From Cryptomeria japonica (Eukaryota > Streptophyta > Pinopsida > Cupressales > Cupressaceae): 60,000 nt of DNA. Below, one piece after another: positions 46,267-57,580 of this stretch (its first letter is position 1; every line of letters begins with the position of its first letter). The notes below the pieces were generated by a model that saw only the letters and a list, made by a program, of their open reading frames with translations, was not told the DNA's origin and did not search any database. The stretch is from contig NC_081414.1 of the NCBI RefSeq assembly GCF_030272615.1, positions 50,935,136 to 50,995,135 on the forward strand, in the 5' to 3' direction. The position numbers were made by a program, and so were the translations under genes.

Positions 46267-47142
46267 TGTTGACGTGTATTTTGTACACTATCAAACACAG
46301 AATAAAATACCTAAAGGGTACCTTATCCTCTCTTGAGTAAAGCCTCCGAATGCTGAAGATGTCGCGAAAAGGATCAATCGGGATGACTTCAAGGTTCTTG
46401 TATGTAGGGTCTCTACGTGTGGATAAGCTCTCTGTGGTATGATGTGATTTGCTGGAATCACAAGGGGACTTACATTCGATGATTGAACGTCTGATCTGCT
46501 TTGAATATTGCTGGAACACAGGCTCTTACTAACTTTGACTTGAAAAAAGGAAAAAAGATGAGGGCGAGGAAAGGATCTAATCCTAACACTAAGAATGTAA
46601 GAGCAATGATTGATCTTTGATGAAATTCTAACTAGGTCTTGTTTTGACATCGCAGGACCATCTCCACAAGGCTAGTGCGATCTTCGAAGGAAAGCTTTAT
46701 GATGTTCAAATCATCACTGCAGGCATAGACACCATCAGGTTGATGCATATCAATGAAGAAGCGACAATTGAAGTTAAGCTTAAGCTGAATGATTCCAGTT
46801 GACTACGCAAGGCAAGTCTGCAATCAACAAACTGCTAGTAGTATGGATGTACGAATTCCACCATCAATCAAGCACATTTCTTCCACTCATCTAATAACAT
46901 GAAATCAAACATGAGAAGTATAAAGACCATGCAAATTGTCGAATCGACCCATAAATTTCACCATTTCTTCAATGAAGTTACAAGTCTTTTACAACAACAT
47001 CTTGGCAACAATCTTTGCCTTCTCTCTCTACTCTACTCTAATTACTATTCTATTTCTATCTTCTAACTGCTTCCAACTATTCCTAACTATTTCCTAACTA
47101 TTTCCTAACTGCCTTTACAAAATGAAATGCCCGGGCTTATAT

Positions 47143-47225
47143 AGTGCCCTCAATACAATTCGATGGCTTAGATCAATTCGAGATCAATGGCCAAGATTCA
47201 ACAATGAAAACCCTAATTAGGGTTT
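47143..47225 (-). promoter_or_regulatory. LTR promoter of F: palindromic telo-box and TATA box
   Basis: Palindrome at 47208-47225 and minus-strand TATATAAGC starting at 47143, 82 bases after the palindrome start. Confidence 0.75.
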
Positions 47226-47648
47226 GTTACAACCATTACATAACATTTAATGCTTGACCAATGATAAAATTGTATTGCTTGGACACATGTCCTCTCTAGA
47301 AAATTCCACCAATGGATAGCTGGGGTAGGTACATCGGAGTTTGTGCCACCTTCCATGAGTTAGGTACATTGAATCTGGACATGCTGAGGTGGACCACACT
47401 GACTGGAGGAGTGATGACTGGGATGCCACCTCATCTGACACTTGTAACTTGGTAAATATTCAACTTGATGTTGTTGAGAAGCTAGCTTTAATTAATTCAT
47501 CTGGAACTATTTGCTTCTTCAACGAACCCTTGCTCTGACTTCTTGTGTCCTTGATTTGCAGGATGATTGATGTACCTTGCCTTGGAATACTGGATTGGAG
47601 AAGTCGCCCTTGATGACGTTAGTCCAAAGAAGGCCGTCCTTGTCGATG

Positions 47649-47774
47649 CTAGACTGGAGGAGGTCGCCCTTGTCCTTGCTTGATCGTCATGGAGGAGACC
47701 GTCCTTGATCTGGCTTGATTTTCCTTGATGAGAGCCTTCCGACTTGTAGATCCTTCGAGTTTGGGAGTCGCCAT
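47649..47774 (-). pseudogene. Stub of the U3 protein frame in F (41 codons)
   Basis: Starts at 47774 with MATPKLEGSTSRKALIKE, clearly related to MATPKAGASTSRSALMKE at the start of the C protein, then loses similarity and stops at 47649. The acceptor TGTGTAG precedes it as in C. The conserved domains are gone, so the short LTR type arose by deletion of the frame from a C-like ancestor. Confidence 0.75.
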
Positions 47775-48571
47775 CTTGATACCTACACAACATTTCAAAA
47801 TTAGTAACATGTTTTGCAACGTGGAAATATAGACTAGAAAGAGGATTTAAGTTTTAAATTAGGAAACCTCATGATAAATCTTTGAATTATCATTTCCTAA
47901 ATTTAACTAAGCCACTTGAAATTGAAAATTGAAAATTCAAAATTGAGACTAGGAGAATCTCGCCATACCTCCACTTGAGAACTAAATCTAAGAAAAGATG
48001 CAAAATTAAGCAAGTTTGCTAGGCAAAATGTGGATCGAAGTCTTCAAAATGTGCTTCTTCTATCAACTTCACCACCTCTAGCCTTCAACGCCTTGAGGAA
48101 AATTCGCTCCACCTCTAGCCTTCAACAAAAATCGCTCCTTCCTAGACCAAATTTCGCCCCTTGTTGCTCTTCTCCAAATCGCACTTGAGTGAATGAGTGA
48201 ATGATGGATTAACATCGCTCAAGATACCCCCACTATATAGGCGCTGACCATTGCAATTTCCCATAGGCCGACTTGGAAAATAGGCCAAAAATAAATAAAA
48301 ATTTAATAAAAGAAGAGGCCGACTTTATAAAAACATTAAATAATACCCCAAGCGCTTCAATTTTATTTTTAAATTAATAATAATTAATTTCAAATGCCTT
48401 TATAATTAAAAATTTCGATTTTAAGGCTCAAAATTAATTATTAAATGCCATGCGCCATCATTAAATGTCAATATAATTTCAAAATATTTCAAGGTTTTAT
48501 TGAATTTGGCATTTAATGCAATTTGAAGGATATTGGCGCCCAAGCATGGGAAAATAATAGATATCAACAAG

Positions 48572-49684
48572 ATCGCTCTGGTCCCTTGGAGAGGGACAGG
48601 AGCGCCTATACCTTTTGGACCTCACACTTCTTGTTTTTTACGTCCAAGACCTCATTTTTGACATCCAAGATGGCATTTTTACTTAGAATTTTGAGTTCAA
48701 TTTATTCGATCTTTGAAATGAGTGCACTTTAAAGCATTTTCGCCCTGGTCCCTTGGTGAGGGACAGGAGCGATTTCATCTTTTGTCCTTGGTCTTTGTCC
48801 TTTAGATCGCCAAATCAAGTTTGGAGGTAAGCAATGACCTTGTTCATCTCTTCTATGCATGTTCAACCCGCCTCTTCAAGGCAAAAACGTGCTTTCCCAA
48901 GATTTTCGCCCTGGTCCTTGAGTGAAGGATAGGAGCGCCATTTAGTTGTTTGTGCAAATTCTTGATCTCATCGTCCTTGAATTACCTTTAAGGCACAAAA
49001 CATGCTTTCTCCATTTTATCTTAAGTCGTGAAAATGAGAAATGGTATTTCAATCGTTAGGCTATTAGGCATGTTGAACATTTCGCTCTGGTCCCTTAGAG
49101 AGGGACAGGAGCGCCCTAGCCATTTTTCATCAACTTGATGGCCTTTGTTACTTCATTCTTCCGTGAAACCTTTTAAACATCATTTTGACCTTGCGTCTTG
49201 ACTTGGATTCGTCCGAATTTGGAGAGGAAGGTTAGCTAATGTGTTTTTCGCCCAGGTCCCTGGGAGAGGGACAGGAGCGATTTTGCATTTATAAGCTCAC
49301 TTGTGTTTTGCTAGCTTCGAAAATTATCTTCAACGGATCGATTGCGTCTTCCTTCACCCACCTCAAACGCGAAACTTGCCTTCCTTTTGCCAAAAACTTG
49401 CCCTGAGGAAAAATCGCTCTGGTCCCTTGGAGAGGGACAGGAGCGCCCTGGCCTTTATGTGCTCATTTATGCCTTGTTAACTTTCAAAACTATCTTCAAT
49501 GGGTTGATTACGTCCTCCTTCATGCCTTTGATGTCTCAATTTGTCCAAACAAGGTCAGGAATGACTCCACTAAGCTTTTTCGCTCTGGACCCTTGGTGAG
49601 GGACATGAGCGATTCGCCTTGGACCCTTGGAGAGGGACAGGAGCGCTTTTCGCTCCGGATCCTCAGTGAAGGACAGGAGCGAAA
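48572..49684 (-). repeat. Hairpin array with 166-bp period in LTR F
   Basis: Plus-strand hairpin starts at 48572, 48739, 48905, 49081, 49247, 49413 and 49579, with two more close-packed at the end. Steps are 167, 166, 176, 166, 166 and 166. Inner arms GTCCCT/AGGGAC are as in C; the outer arm is CGCTC/GAGCG with a variable closing base. Confidence 0.95.
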
Positions 49685-49839
49685 TTTGACTTTTTGAACT
49701 CTCCATCAGGATAATTTTTATAGAATATAACATTTAAGTAATTAAGTTATATTCCATATATACTTTCAGGATGTTTGAGAGTGGTTTCAGACCTCCAGGA
49801 GTTATATTGCAAAATCTAGTTTTTGGAGGTTTTTCAGCT

Positions 49840-49964
49840 TTCAGACTTAGTCAAATTTCAGGATCAGGACATTCCAGACTTAGCCAAATTTCAGGATCAG
49901 GACTTTCAGACTTAACCAAATTTTCAGGACATTCCAGACTTAGCCAAATTTCAGGATCAAGACA
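49840..49964 (-). repeat. Minisatellite in LTR F
   Basis: About four units of roughly 33 bases built on CAGACTTAGCCAAATTTCAG and GATCAGGACA. It lies between the LTR start and the hairpin array. It was not found in C, D or E. Confidence 0.8.
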
Positions 49965-50130
49965 TCACTCAAGCCGGACTTGCTTATCCATGTGATCACC
50001 TGGGCGACACTCAAAATGCAAAGGCTAACTAACAAAACCCTAAAAGACCAAAAAAACAAACCCTAAAAAAGCAAAAAACAGGGGTCCCCATTTGCAATGG
50101 GGCGATGTGTGAAAACGTCACAACAGTGTC

Positions 50131-52562
50131 CTATCATGCTTTCCCCTCCAATCCCTACTATGGTTGGTTGTTGGAAGTGGAAAGTATAGAATGGATCCAA
50201 ATAGGAGATATTGTCTATCATTTCTTAAATGTTAATTGCTTATTTACTTTAAAAGTTCAATACTTATTAGATGATTTAATTATAGAATATTTTTTTGTAA
50301 ACAAATTATGTTGTTGGAATTGTTACTTTGGGAAAAAATCAGGTATACTCCAATAGGGGACATCACAATAAAATTGAAATAAATCACCTCCTCTACAATG
50401 TTAGTGCTAAATATGCCACAAGGAATATGCTAGTGGATTCCAATCCTCTTGTACTTGGGGGACATTGACCCTACCAGCAGTTTGATCCATAGAATCAATA
50501 ATCTACAAAAAATCGTGATTATACCCGATTTATCCTGAATCTTGGAGCTAGCCGATTTATTCCCCGAAAAAATCCCGATTCATGAAAAAATTATTGACCA
50601 ATCGTTGACTGAATTTTGAATGATTTTTTGCATTTAAATCACATTAAAATCATGTTAAAACCCCCCCAAAATGGCAAAAAAAGTGAAAAATATCATTGTA
50701 AAAACTTGCAAAACCCTAGAAAAACTCATGAGATTACTGAATTGCTTAGAAATAGGGTTGATCCAAGACGAATCAAAGTCAATGTGGAATAAATGTTGAA
50801 AAAGTTTGTTATTTTGTCCATTTTCGGGGGTTTCATCATTCCCCACACTTCACTTGTTCAAACCCATGACCTCAATGACCCAACAAAGGCAAAAAATCCA
50901 CAAGCTTAATGGCCCAACAGAGGTTTGAACCTTGGTGGTTGCCTCACCAATGGAATGTTTCTACTACAACACTAAAAGCCCGAAGACATATATAATATAT
51001 ATAGATATAGATATATGATTTTTAATTTATAGTTGATATAGTTAATTTTTGCTCAAACAAAGACATACAATTCATTATGTGAGCAATATATCCAAAGTGC
51101 TCCACAAAATAAATCTGATGACAATAAATAAGCTTACATAGTTGTAATAAAAGAGCCTTCAAAACACAATCATTAAAATTTGTCTCTACCTAAAATAGTA
51201 GTTGCAAGCTAGGTATTGCCAAAACCAATGGTTTGCTAATCTATTACTTAAGCTAAACAAATGCCTTTTGTTGAATTCTATCCCATATAAAAGACTTACC
51301 AATTGCCATCAAGGAATATAAAGCATTGCAACCGTGGAATATAATTTGATAAGCTTTCTCAAATATTGAACTACCCCTAGAAAACTCCTTGCCTCAATCA
51401 CAATGAAAGTCTTGGATCACTTCAAAATGGCTTCCACTTTTATTGAATTCCTAACAATAGCTGGATCTCTGTTTGATAAATTTTGATCTAAGCTACTTCA
51501 AAGACTTAGCCAATCTTTGATCTCAGACTTAGACAACTATTGGTGTATTTGGTGACTGCCCTTGTAAAACGTTAAATGGATATTTGCCTATGTAATCAGC
51601 AATATGAATATAAATAACAAAAATCTATTTTCTACAATTCATGGGATAAACTCTATTTTATTTACTCTCCATATCTCTATGCTATGGAAATGCCCTTAAG
51701 TTTTAAAAAAAAAGTAATTTGTCTCTTTTTCTACAATTTTTTATGATTTTTTAAAATCTAAATTTTTACCCATTTTTTCAAAAAATCTTATACTTTTGAT
51801 TTGCCGATTTTTTCCCCAAAAGATTTTTTGCTATGATATAAAGCATTGCAATTGTGGAATATGATTTGATAAGCTTTCTAAAATATTGAATTAACCCCAT
51901 AAAAAGGACTCAATCACAATGAAATTCTTGGATCACTTCAAAATGGCTTCCACTTTTACTATTGTCTGTTAACTTTTGATCTTAATTACAACATAGACTT
52001 AGCTAATATTTGATCTCAGACTTAGACAACTATTTGGTGTATTTGGTGACTGCTCTCTTAAAAAGTTAACTGAATATTTGCCTATATAATCAGTAATATG
52101 AATATAAACAACAAAAAATTATTTTCTACAATTCATGGGTTACTCTATTTTATTTGCTCTTTATATCTCTATGCTATGGAAATGCCCTTAAGTTTAAAAA
52201 AAAAAAGAGTCTCTTTTTTTACAATTTTTTTATGTTTTTTTTTAATCTGATTTTTCCTCAATTGTTTGCCGATTTTTTTCCGATTTTTTCAAAAAATCTT
52301 ATACTTTTGGTTTGCCGATTTTTTCCCCAAATGATTTTTGCTACTATTGATCAGTATGAGGTACCTTCCCCTTGCAATTAAAAAACCTGCAAAAGCAAAA
52401 AGTAAATTAAACCTACAAAATTTAAAGAAATCACCTCCTGTACAATGTTAGCTCTAGATGATGCCACAAGGAATATGCTGGTGGATTCCAATCCTCTTGT
52501 GCTAGCAAGAGAATATTCATCTATGTAGGGACTAACAAAGCATAAACACAAAGATAACACTG
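50131..52562. other. No gene; old repeat DNA with a probable 1.86-kb insertion
   Basis: The flanks 50375-50487 and 52345-52505 are two parts of a repeat also seen at 10495-10620. Between them, 50488-52346 looks inserted, with TTGATC at 50482-50487 and 52347-52352. The inserted part is rich in CAAAAAATC and its complement near both ends and could be a non-autonomous TIR element; no clean inverted repeat was found. No coding sequence is supported. Confidence 0.4.
51318..52335. repeat. Tandem duplication, units of about 520 and 497 bp
   Basis: AAAGCATTGCAA starts both units (51318 and 51838) and both run through GATAAGCTTTCT, CTTGGATCACTTCAAAATGG, TTTGGTGACTGC and GCCGATTTTTTCCCC. They differ at many positions, so the duplication is old. 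A short part (CTCTATTTTATTTGCTCTC) is present again near 56430. Confidence 0.8.
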
Positions 52563-52567
52563 GATGT

Positions 52568-53410
52568 TGTTAGTTTATTGTAACTTAGTGAAGAAAATAA
52601 ATAAGGATTCAAATCCTTATAGGGCTGGGCCCTTCTTCTTGATGTAATGTGGAGGCTCAGCTGGCCCCTTCTTCTAGATGTAACGTGGAGACTTAGCTGG
52701 GTCCTATTCACATGTAACGTGTAGTTTAAGCAATTAATGTCTAAAGGGCTGGTTCCTATTCCCAAATGTAACGTGTGGACAAGCAATAGGGCTGGGTCCA
52801 AAAGGTAACATGGCACAAATTGCAAGTTATGTAGGCCCCAAATTGGGCGCCAAAGTGCAAAGTAGAATATGTAAAATAAAGAATTGGTTAAAGCCAACTT
52901 AGAAGACTTAAACATGAATCTTGCATATAAACAAGATTCATTCTACACAATAGACATATATATTATTCATTGCTAGCCTTATGTGAATCAGCCTTCAAAG
53001 AGCAGCGAACTATCTTCTTGTGTCAGCGATTCATTCCTAGGAACAGCGAATTGTCTCAGTGGCAGCGAATCATATCCACAGTCAGCAAATTCACTCCTTT
53101 GCTCTGCATGACAGCAAACAACAAATCTTGATAGTGCAGATAAGTCTCTCAAGCTATTCCTTGTGCTCTAGTTTGGAATCTTCAGTCTGCTGTTCTTATT
53201 TATATGTTACTTCAAGTGCAGTAAGCAAAGTTGTATGCTGATATTGTCTAATATAAACTTGGATCTTGTTGCTGGGTTTTTCACCTCCAAGAGGGAGGTT
53301 TTCCTAGGGTAAACTTGTGTTGTGTGCCCGTTCTATTTGTGTGCTTTGATCCTTGTGATTGCATTATTATTTCCTGCTCATTATTGTTAATCTGATCACG
53401 AAATTCAATA
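52568..53410 (+). repeat. 5' LTR of the copia element
   Basis: Starts TGTTAGTTTATTG. Its last bases are TCAATA where the 3' LTR has TCAACA, so the terminal CA is mutated. A 36-base segment around 52665-52700 is duplicated compared with the 3' LTR. TATAAA is at 52926, and CAGCGAA-type words repeat at 53000-53090. Confidence 0.9.
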
Positions 53411-53423
53411 TGGTATCAGAGCC
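53411..53423 (+). other. Primer-binding site, initiator methionine tRNA
   Basis: TGGTATCAGAGCC directly follows the 5' LTR. TGGTATCAGAGC is the established complement of the 3' end of plant initiator tRNA-Met used by copia elements. Confidence 0.95.
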
Positions 53424-53493
53424 CTAGGTCTGTATAGAGATTGTAATGAGATTTGTGCTTCCTTCTAACCTGTTGTTCAAAAGTTTAGTCCAC

Positions 53494-54328
53494 ATGGCTT
53501 CTTATATCAGGTCTGAAGATAGGTTGGGGTCACACAAATTTCTCTTCTTGGAAGGTCAGGATAATGATGGCATTGAATGATCTTGCTGAATATGTTAGCA
53601 AGAATGCTAAGGAACCTGAGGGTGCAAGTGAGAAAGAAGATTGGAAGAAGGAGGACTTCCAAGCTCAAAGGATAATAATAGACTCCGTCAAAAATCATTT
53701 GGTGCCATCCATCTCCATGAAGAAGTCTGCCAGGGAGATGTTCTCTACGTTGGAAAAGATGTACGAAGTCAACAATACCAGCTACATCCTTGCCTTAAGG
53801 AATCAGCTCTCCTACATCAAATTAGAGAAAGAAGAACCTGTTGCTGCTTACTTCATGAGAATCTTTGAGTTGAGAGATCGGCTTGCCAACGTTGGGAAGA
53901 GCATTGAAGACAATGACCTATCTATGATTGCCCTAAATGGTCTTCCTCCCTCTTGGGAACCATTTGTTCAAGGAATTTGTGCCAGAGTTGAGCTTCCTAA
54001 GTTTGATCAATTAATGGTAGATTGCATTCAAGAAGAGTCTCGGTTGACTGCGAAGGGAAAAATTAAGAACCCTTATGATGAGCAACATGTCCTCTTGGCT
54101 AAGAAGGAAGACAGCCATTGGAAGAAAAATGATTTCAAGAGAAATAGAGATTTCAGCTTTCCTACCCCTCCTTCAAAAAAAAGACCAAGAGACTTATCCC
54201 ACATCCGATGTTTCCGATGCAACAAACGTGGCCACTTTGCAAGGGACTGTCAAATTCAGGATGAGCAAGAAGATGCAAACATAAATGAAGTATCAAATCC
54301 TCACAATCGTGAAGATTTCCTCTTTTGA
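53494..54328 (+). pseudogene. gag: Copia gag (UBN2-type) with CCHC knuckle; frameshift near the N-terminus
   Basis: The natural start is likely the ATG at 53494 (MASYIRSEDRLG). A one-base shift near 53527 is needed to join it to the long frame, which reads HTNFSSWKVRIMMALNDL and then runs open from 53564 to 54328. Motifs FSSWKVR, TLEKMYEVNN, YFMRIFELRDRL and LPPSWEPFVQG are those of the copia gag family that forms the virus-like particle. A CX2CX4HX4C knuckle (CFRCNKRGHFARDC) is near residue 218 of the long frame. If translation starts at 53564 the protein lacks its first 25 or so residues. Protease and pol are absent, so particles would need a related full element. Confidence 0.85.
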
Positions 54329-54639
54329 TCTATTGGTTTGTTGATCCATCCTTAAGTTAAATTCTGTTTTAGATTTAAGCTTGGTTCCAACTTTAAGTCA
54401 AAAATTTGTTGTGGATTTATCTTCTAGATAGGGTTTTAGAGGGAGTCCCGTGACATCTTCAAAATACTCTTTATTTCAGTAGAATCTTATTGTTGGTTTC
54501 TAATCATTGTGATCTATTGCTCTAATGATGGAATTGATAAATGTGTTACTTGATTATTGCAAATGTTTTCCTTTATCATATTCTATGTTGAAACTAACAA
54601 GTGTTTCGGTTATATTCTATGATACATTGGTTGCATCAT

Positions 54640-54990
54640 CCACCCTCTGTGGAGTGCAAGGTGGCAGTTCTGTCTCACCCTCTGTGGAGTGCAAGGTGAG
54701 TCCACCCTCTGCGGAGTGCAAGGTGGCGGTTATTTCTTACCCTCTGCGGAGTGCAAGGTGAGTTCACCCTCTGCGGTGTGCAAGGTGATAGATTGTTCTT
54801 CTCAGTGAAGAAGCTTATGTATCCTCTGCGGTTGTGCATGATTTATGTTGTATGGTTATACAAATCTTTGAGTATTAATTATTGTAGGTGTGCATATGGA
54901 AAGGTCTCTGTCATCCTCTGCGGATGTGCATGATGAAAGATCATGGTGTTACATGCAGTGTAAAGTTATGAAGCGTTGTTTTCATTCTCT
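54640..54990 (+). repeat. Tandem CACCCTCTGCGGAGTGCAAGG repeats downstream of gag
   Basis: Five close units (54641-54790) of about 35 bases contain CCCTCTGCGGAGTGCAAGG; four looser ones follow to 54990, the later ones with CCTCTGCGG and TGTGCATGAT. Each early unit is bounded by CACC and GGTG and can fold on itself. Confidence 0.85.
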
Positions 54991-55168
54991 GCAAGCATTG
55001 CAAGAGAAGATCATGTAAAGGTTCATTGTAACATAATTGCTTGACCAAATCACAAATTGTATATTGATTGTACTATTAGGGCTTGGCCCTAATCTTAAAC
55101 ATTGTAATTATTCATGCCATGGGATTGTCCATATGAATATGGTTATGTATTTATTTTCCTCCCTAGTT

Positions 55169-55177
55169 AAGAGGGAG
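55169..55177 (+). other. Polypurine tract
   Basis: AAGAGGGAG lies directly before the 3' LTR, where the second DNA strand is primed in LTR retrotransposons. Confidence 0.85.
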
Positions 55178-55984
55178 TGTTAGTTTATTGTAACTTAGTG
55201 AAGAAAATAAATAAGGATTTAAATCCTTATAGGGCTGGGCCCTTCTTCTTGATGTAACGTGGAGACTCAGCTGGGTCCTATTCACATGTAACGTGTAGTT
55301 TAAGCAATTGATGTCTATAGGGCTGGGTCCTATTCCCAAATGTAACGTGTGGACAAGCAATAGGGCTGGGTCCAAAAGGTAACGTGGCACAAATTGCAAG
55401 TTATGTAGGCCCCAAATTGGGCGCCAAAGTGCAAAGTAGAATATGTAAAATAAAGAATTGGTTAAAGCCGACTTAGAAGACTTAAACATGAATCTTGTAT
55501 ATAAACAAGATTCATTCTACACAATAGACATATATATTATTCATTGCTAGCCTTATGTGAATCAGCTTTCAAAGAGCAGCGAACTATCTTCTTGTGTCAG
55601 CGATTCATTCCTAGGAACAGCGAATTGTCTCAGTGGCAGCGAATCATATCCACAGTCAGCAAATTCACTCCTATGCTCTGCATGATAGCAAACAACAAAT
55701 CTTGATAGTTCAGTTAAGTCTCTCAAGCTATTCCTTGTGCCCTAGTTTGGAATCTTCAGTCTGCTGTTCTTATTTATATGTTGCTTCAAGTGCAGTAAGC
55801 AAAGTTGTATGCTGATATTGTCTAATATAAACTTGGATCTTGTTGCTGGGTTTTTCACCTCCAAGAGGGAGGTTTTCCCAGGGTAAACTTGTGTTGTGTG
55901 CCCTTTCTATTTGTGTGCTTTGATCCTTGTGACTGCATTATTATTTCCTGCTCATTATTGTTAATCTGATCATGAAATTCAACA
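55178..55984 (+). repeat. 3' LTR of the copia element
   Basis: 807 bp, TGTTAG to TTCAACA, with intact TG...CA ends. It carries the same CAGCGAA array and CCAAGAGGGAGGTTTTCC phrase as the 5' LTR and the solo LTR at 11072. Confidence 0.95.
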
Positions 55985-55989
55985 GATGT

Positions 55990-57580
55990 ACCTTGGGAAA
56001 ATCTTTTTGATAAAAACCCAATTTCAAAGCACCATAAACTCAATTTATCATCTCAAGAAAAAGATTATGATACACTTATAGAGTTGTCCATGCAAAACTT
56101 TAGTAGCATTAGGCCAACCCAATTGCACTCTTCATGTGATCAAACCAATGGCATATGGGAGCCAGACATCCCATTCTTCATACAAAACTTACCAAAGAAT
56201 CATTTGGTAGCAAAGCTTACATGCTACATTGCATTCTGCTATTTTACTTTAGTAGCATTAAGCAAACCCAATTGCACTCTTCATGTGATCAAACCGATAG
56301 CATAGGGAAGCCAGACATCCCACTCTTCATACATAACTTAACAAAGAATCATTTAGTAGCAAAGCTTACGTGCTACACTGCTTTCTGCTATTATAGACAT
56401 ACTTTTCATTTGGACAATTCATGGGCTAAACTCTATTTTATTTGCTCTCTATATCTCTATGCTGTGGAAATGCCTTTAAATTTAAAAACAAGTAGTTTTT
56501 TTCTTTTTCTTGGAATTGAAAAAATATGTCTTATAGACCAAAGTAAACTCTTCAAAGCATAGGCCAAAAATATACTCACAGTAGCTTTTCTTTCAAAGCT
56601 TATAATCCTTCACAAATTGGCTTTCAGTACGTGACTGTTTTCCTTTGGAAGGAAAGCATAACTGGTTTCACGTAACCTAAGTGTTAAAGAAGAGCAGAAT
56701 TGTATGATAGAAAGCTGTTTAAAGATGGATTTTGAGAAATAGCTTGGGATTCTATTGGAGCAAACCTTCTCACTCCACTCCTTTATTTTCTCAAGTATGC
56801 CTCTTCTTCAGTCCTTTCTCCTTTTATATATTTTTAGTAGCTCCTTGCTAATTTCAAAGTAAAACTGTAGGGATATTTGAAAGGTAATTTCTACTGAGAA
56901 GTGCAATAAAAGAATTTAAAATGACTGCTGGATAGCAGAACAGTTCCAATATGCGTTCATTTGTAGATACAAACCAGCTCGCAGTTGGATCATCTTCCGG
57001 TGTATTAATTTTGCACTGGATATTCACAAAGCTTCATATCTAGTTGGATCTCAGTTTATCAATATTACTCTTCCACGAAATGAATACATCAAAAATAACA
57101 GTTTACACTGTGAATGGGCGTTTTTTGATCTAATTATAGATCAACTTTGTGGTATACGGGCCTTGTACCATGGGATTTGAACTGCATGATAAGTGTAATT
57201 AGTAGGTAACATTGTTTACAATGCTTGTAGCCTCTTGTTTGTTTAGGTAGTAGAGTTAACTTTTTAGTCTATCGCTTGTTTTTTATTAGATGATCTACTT
57301 TCTATATCCACTGCTCTACTTTTGATATTCATGGTATTAACATAGTTTCTTTCCATTTAGGTACCGTGGAGTCATGTTTATTTGCAAAACACTGTAAAGT
57401 ATACAAACTCGTACATGTTTATGCTGACGATTCTGATGATGATTCAGGTGGCAGAGAAAACATTTTTGACAAGAAAGAGATGACACATTCAACTGACTCT
57501 GAGAAATGTTTAGTCATGAAAAGTAACTAGCAAAATAGAAAGCAGAGGTAACCAAGTAGTGGAGAGGTCTAGGTTAGCCA
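55990..57580. other. Upstream region of the adenylyltransferase gene, with a 149-bp tandem duplication
   Basis: 56101-56249 and 56250-56398 are tandem copies (TAGTAGCATTA, CCCAATTGCACTCTTCATG, GAATCATTT...GTAGCAAAGC). No other gene is seen. An acceptor-like GATGATTCAG at about 57448 precedes purine-rich leader-like DNA before the ATG at 57581, so a 5' leader intron is possible but unproven. Confidence 0.5.

Larger units (their letters stand above)
46267..50125 (-). mobile_element. LTR 'F': 3.9-kb solo LTR of the short type, target duplication GTGTC
   Basis: Plus-strand edges are TGTTGACGTG and ACGTCACAACA, with GTGTC at 46262-46266 and 50126-50130. On the minus strand it contains the terminal palindrome, a minisatellite, seven or more hairpins at 166-bp period, an internal TATA box (48234), a predicted leader intron, a 41-codon stub of the protein frame, the telo-box/TATA promoter and the LTR end. 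It is close to the 5' LTR of D in layout and length. The target bases match perfectly, so it is a clean solo LTR. Confidence 0.9.
52568..55984 (+). mobile_element. Non-autonomous Ty1-copia element with gag only, target duplication GATGT
   Basis: Two LTRs (843 and 807 bp) bound an internal region of only about 1.77 kb with a primer-binding site, gag, a tandem repeat and a polypurine tract. GATGT at 52563-52567 and 55985-55989 is a perfect target duplication. There is no protease, integrase or reverse transcriptase and no room for them. This is the layout of gag-bearing terminal-repeat retrotransposons. The LTRs differ at roughly 20 positions by eye (2-3%), so it is the youngest datable insertion here. 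Confidence 0.9.
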
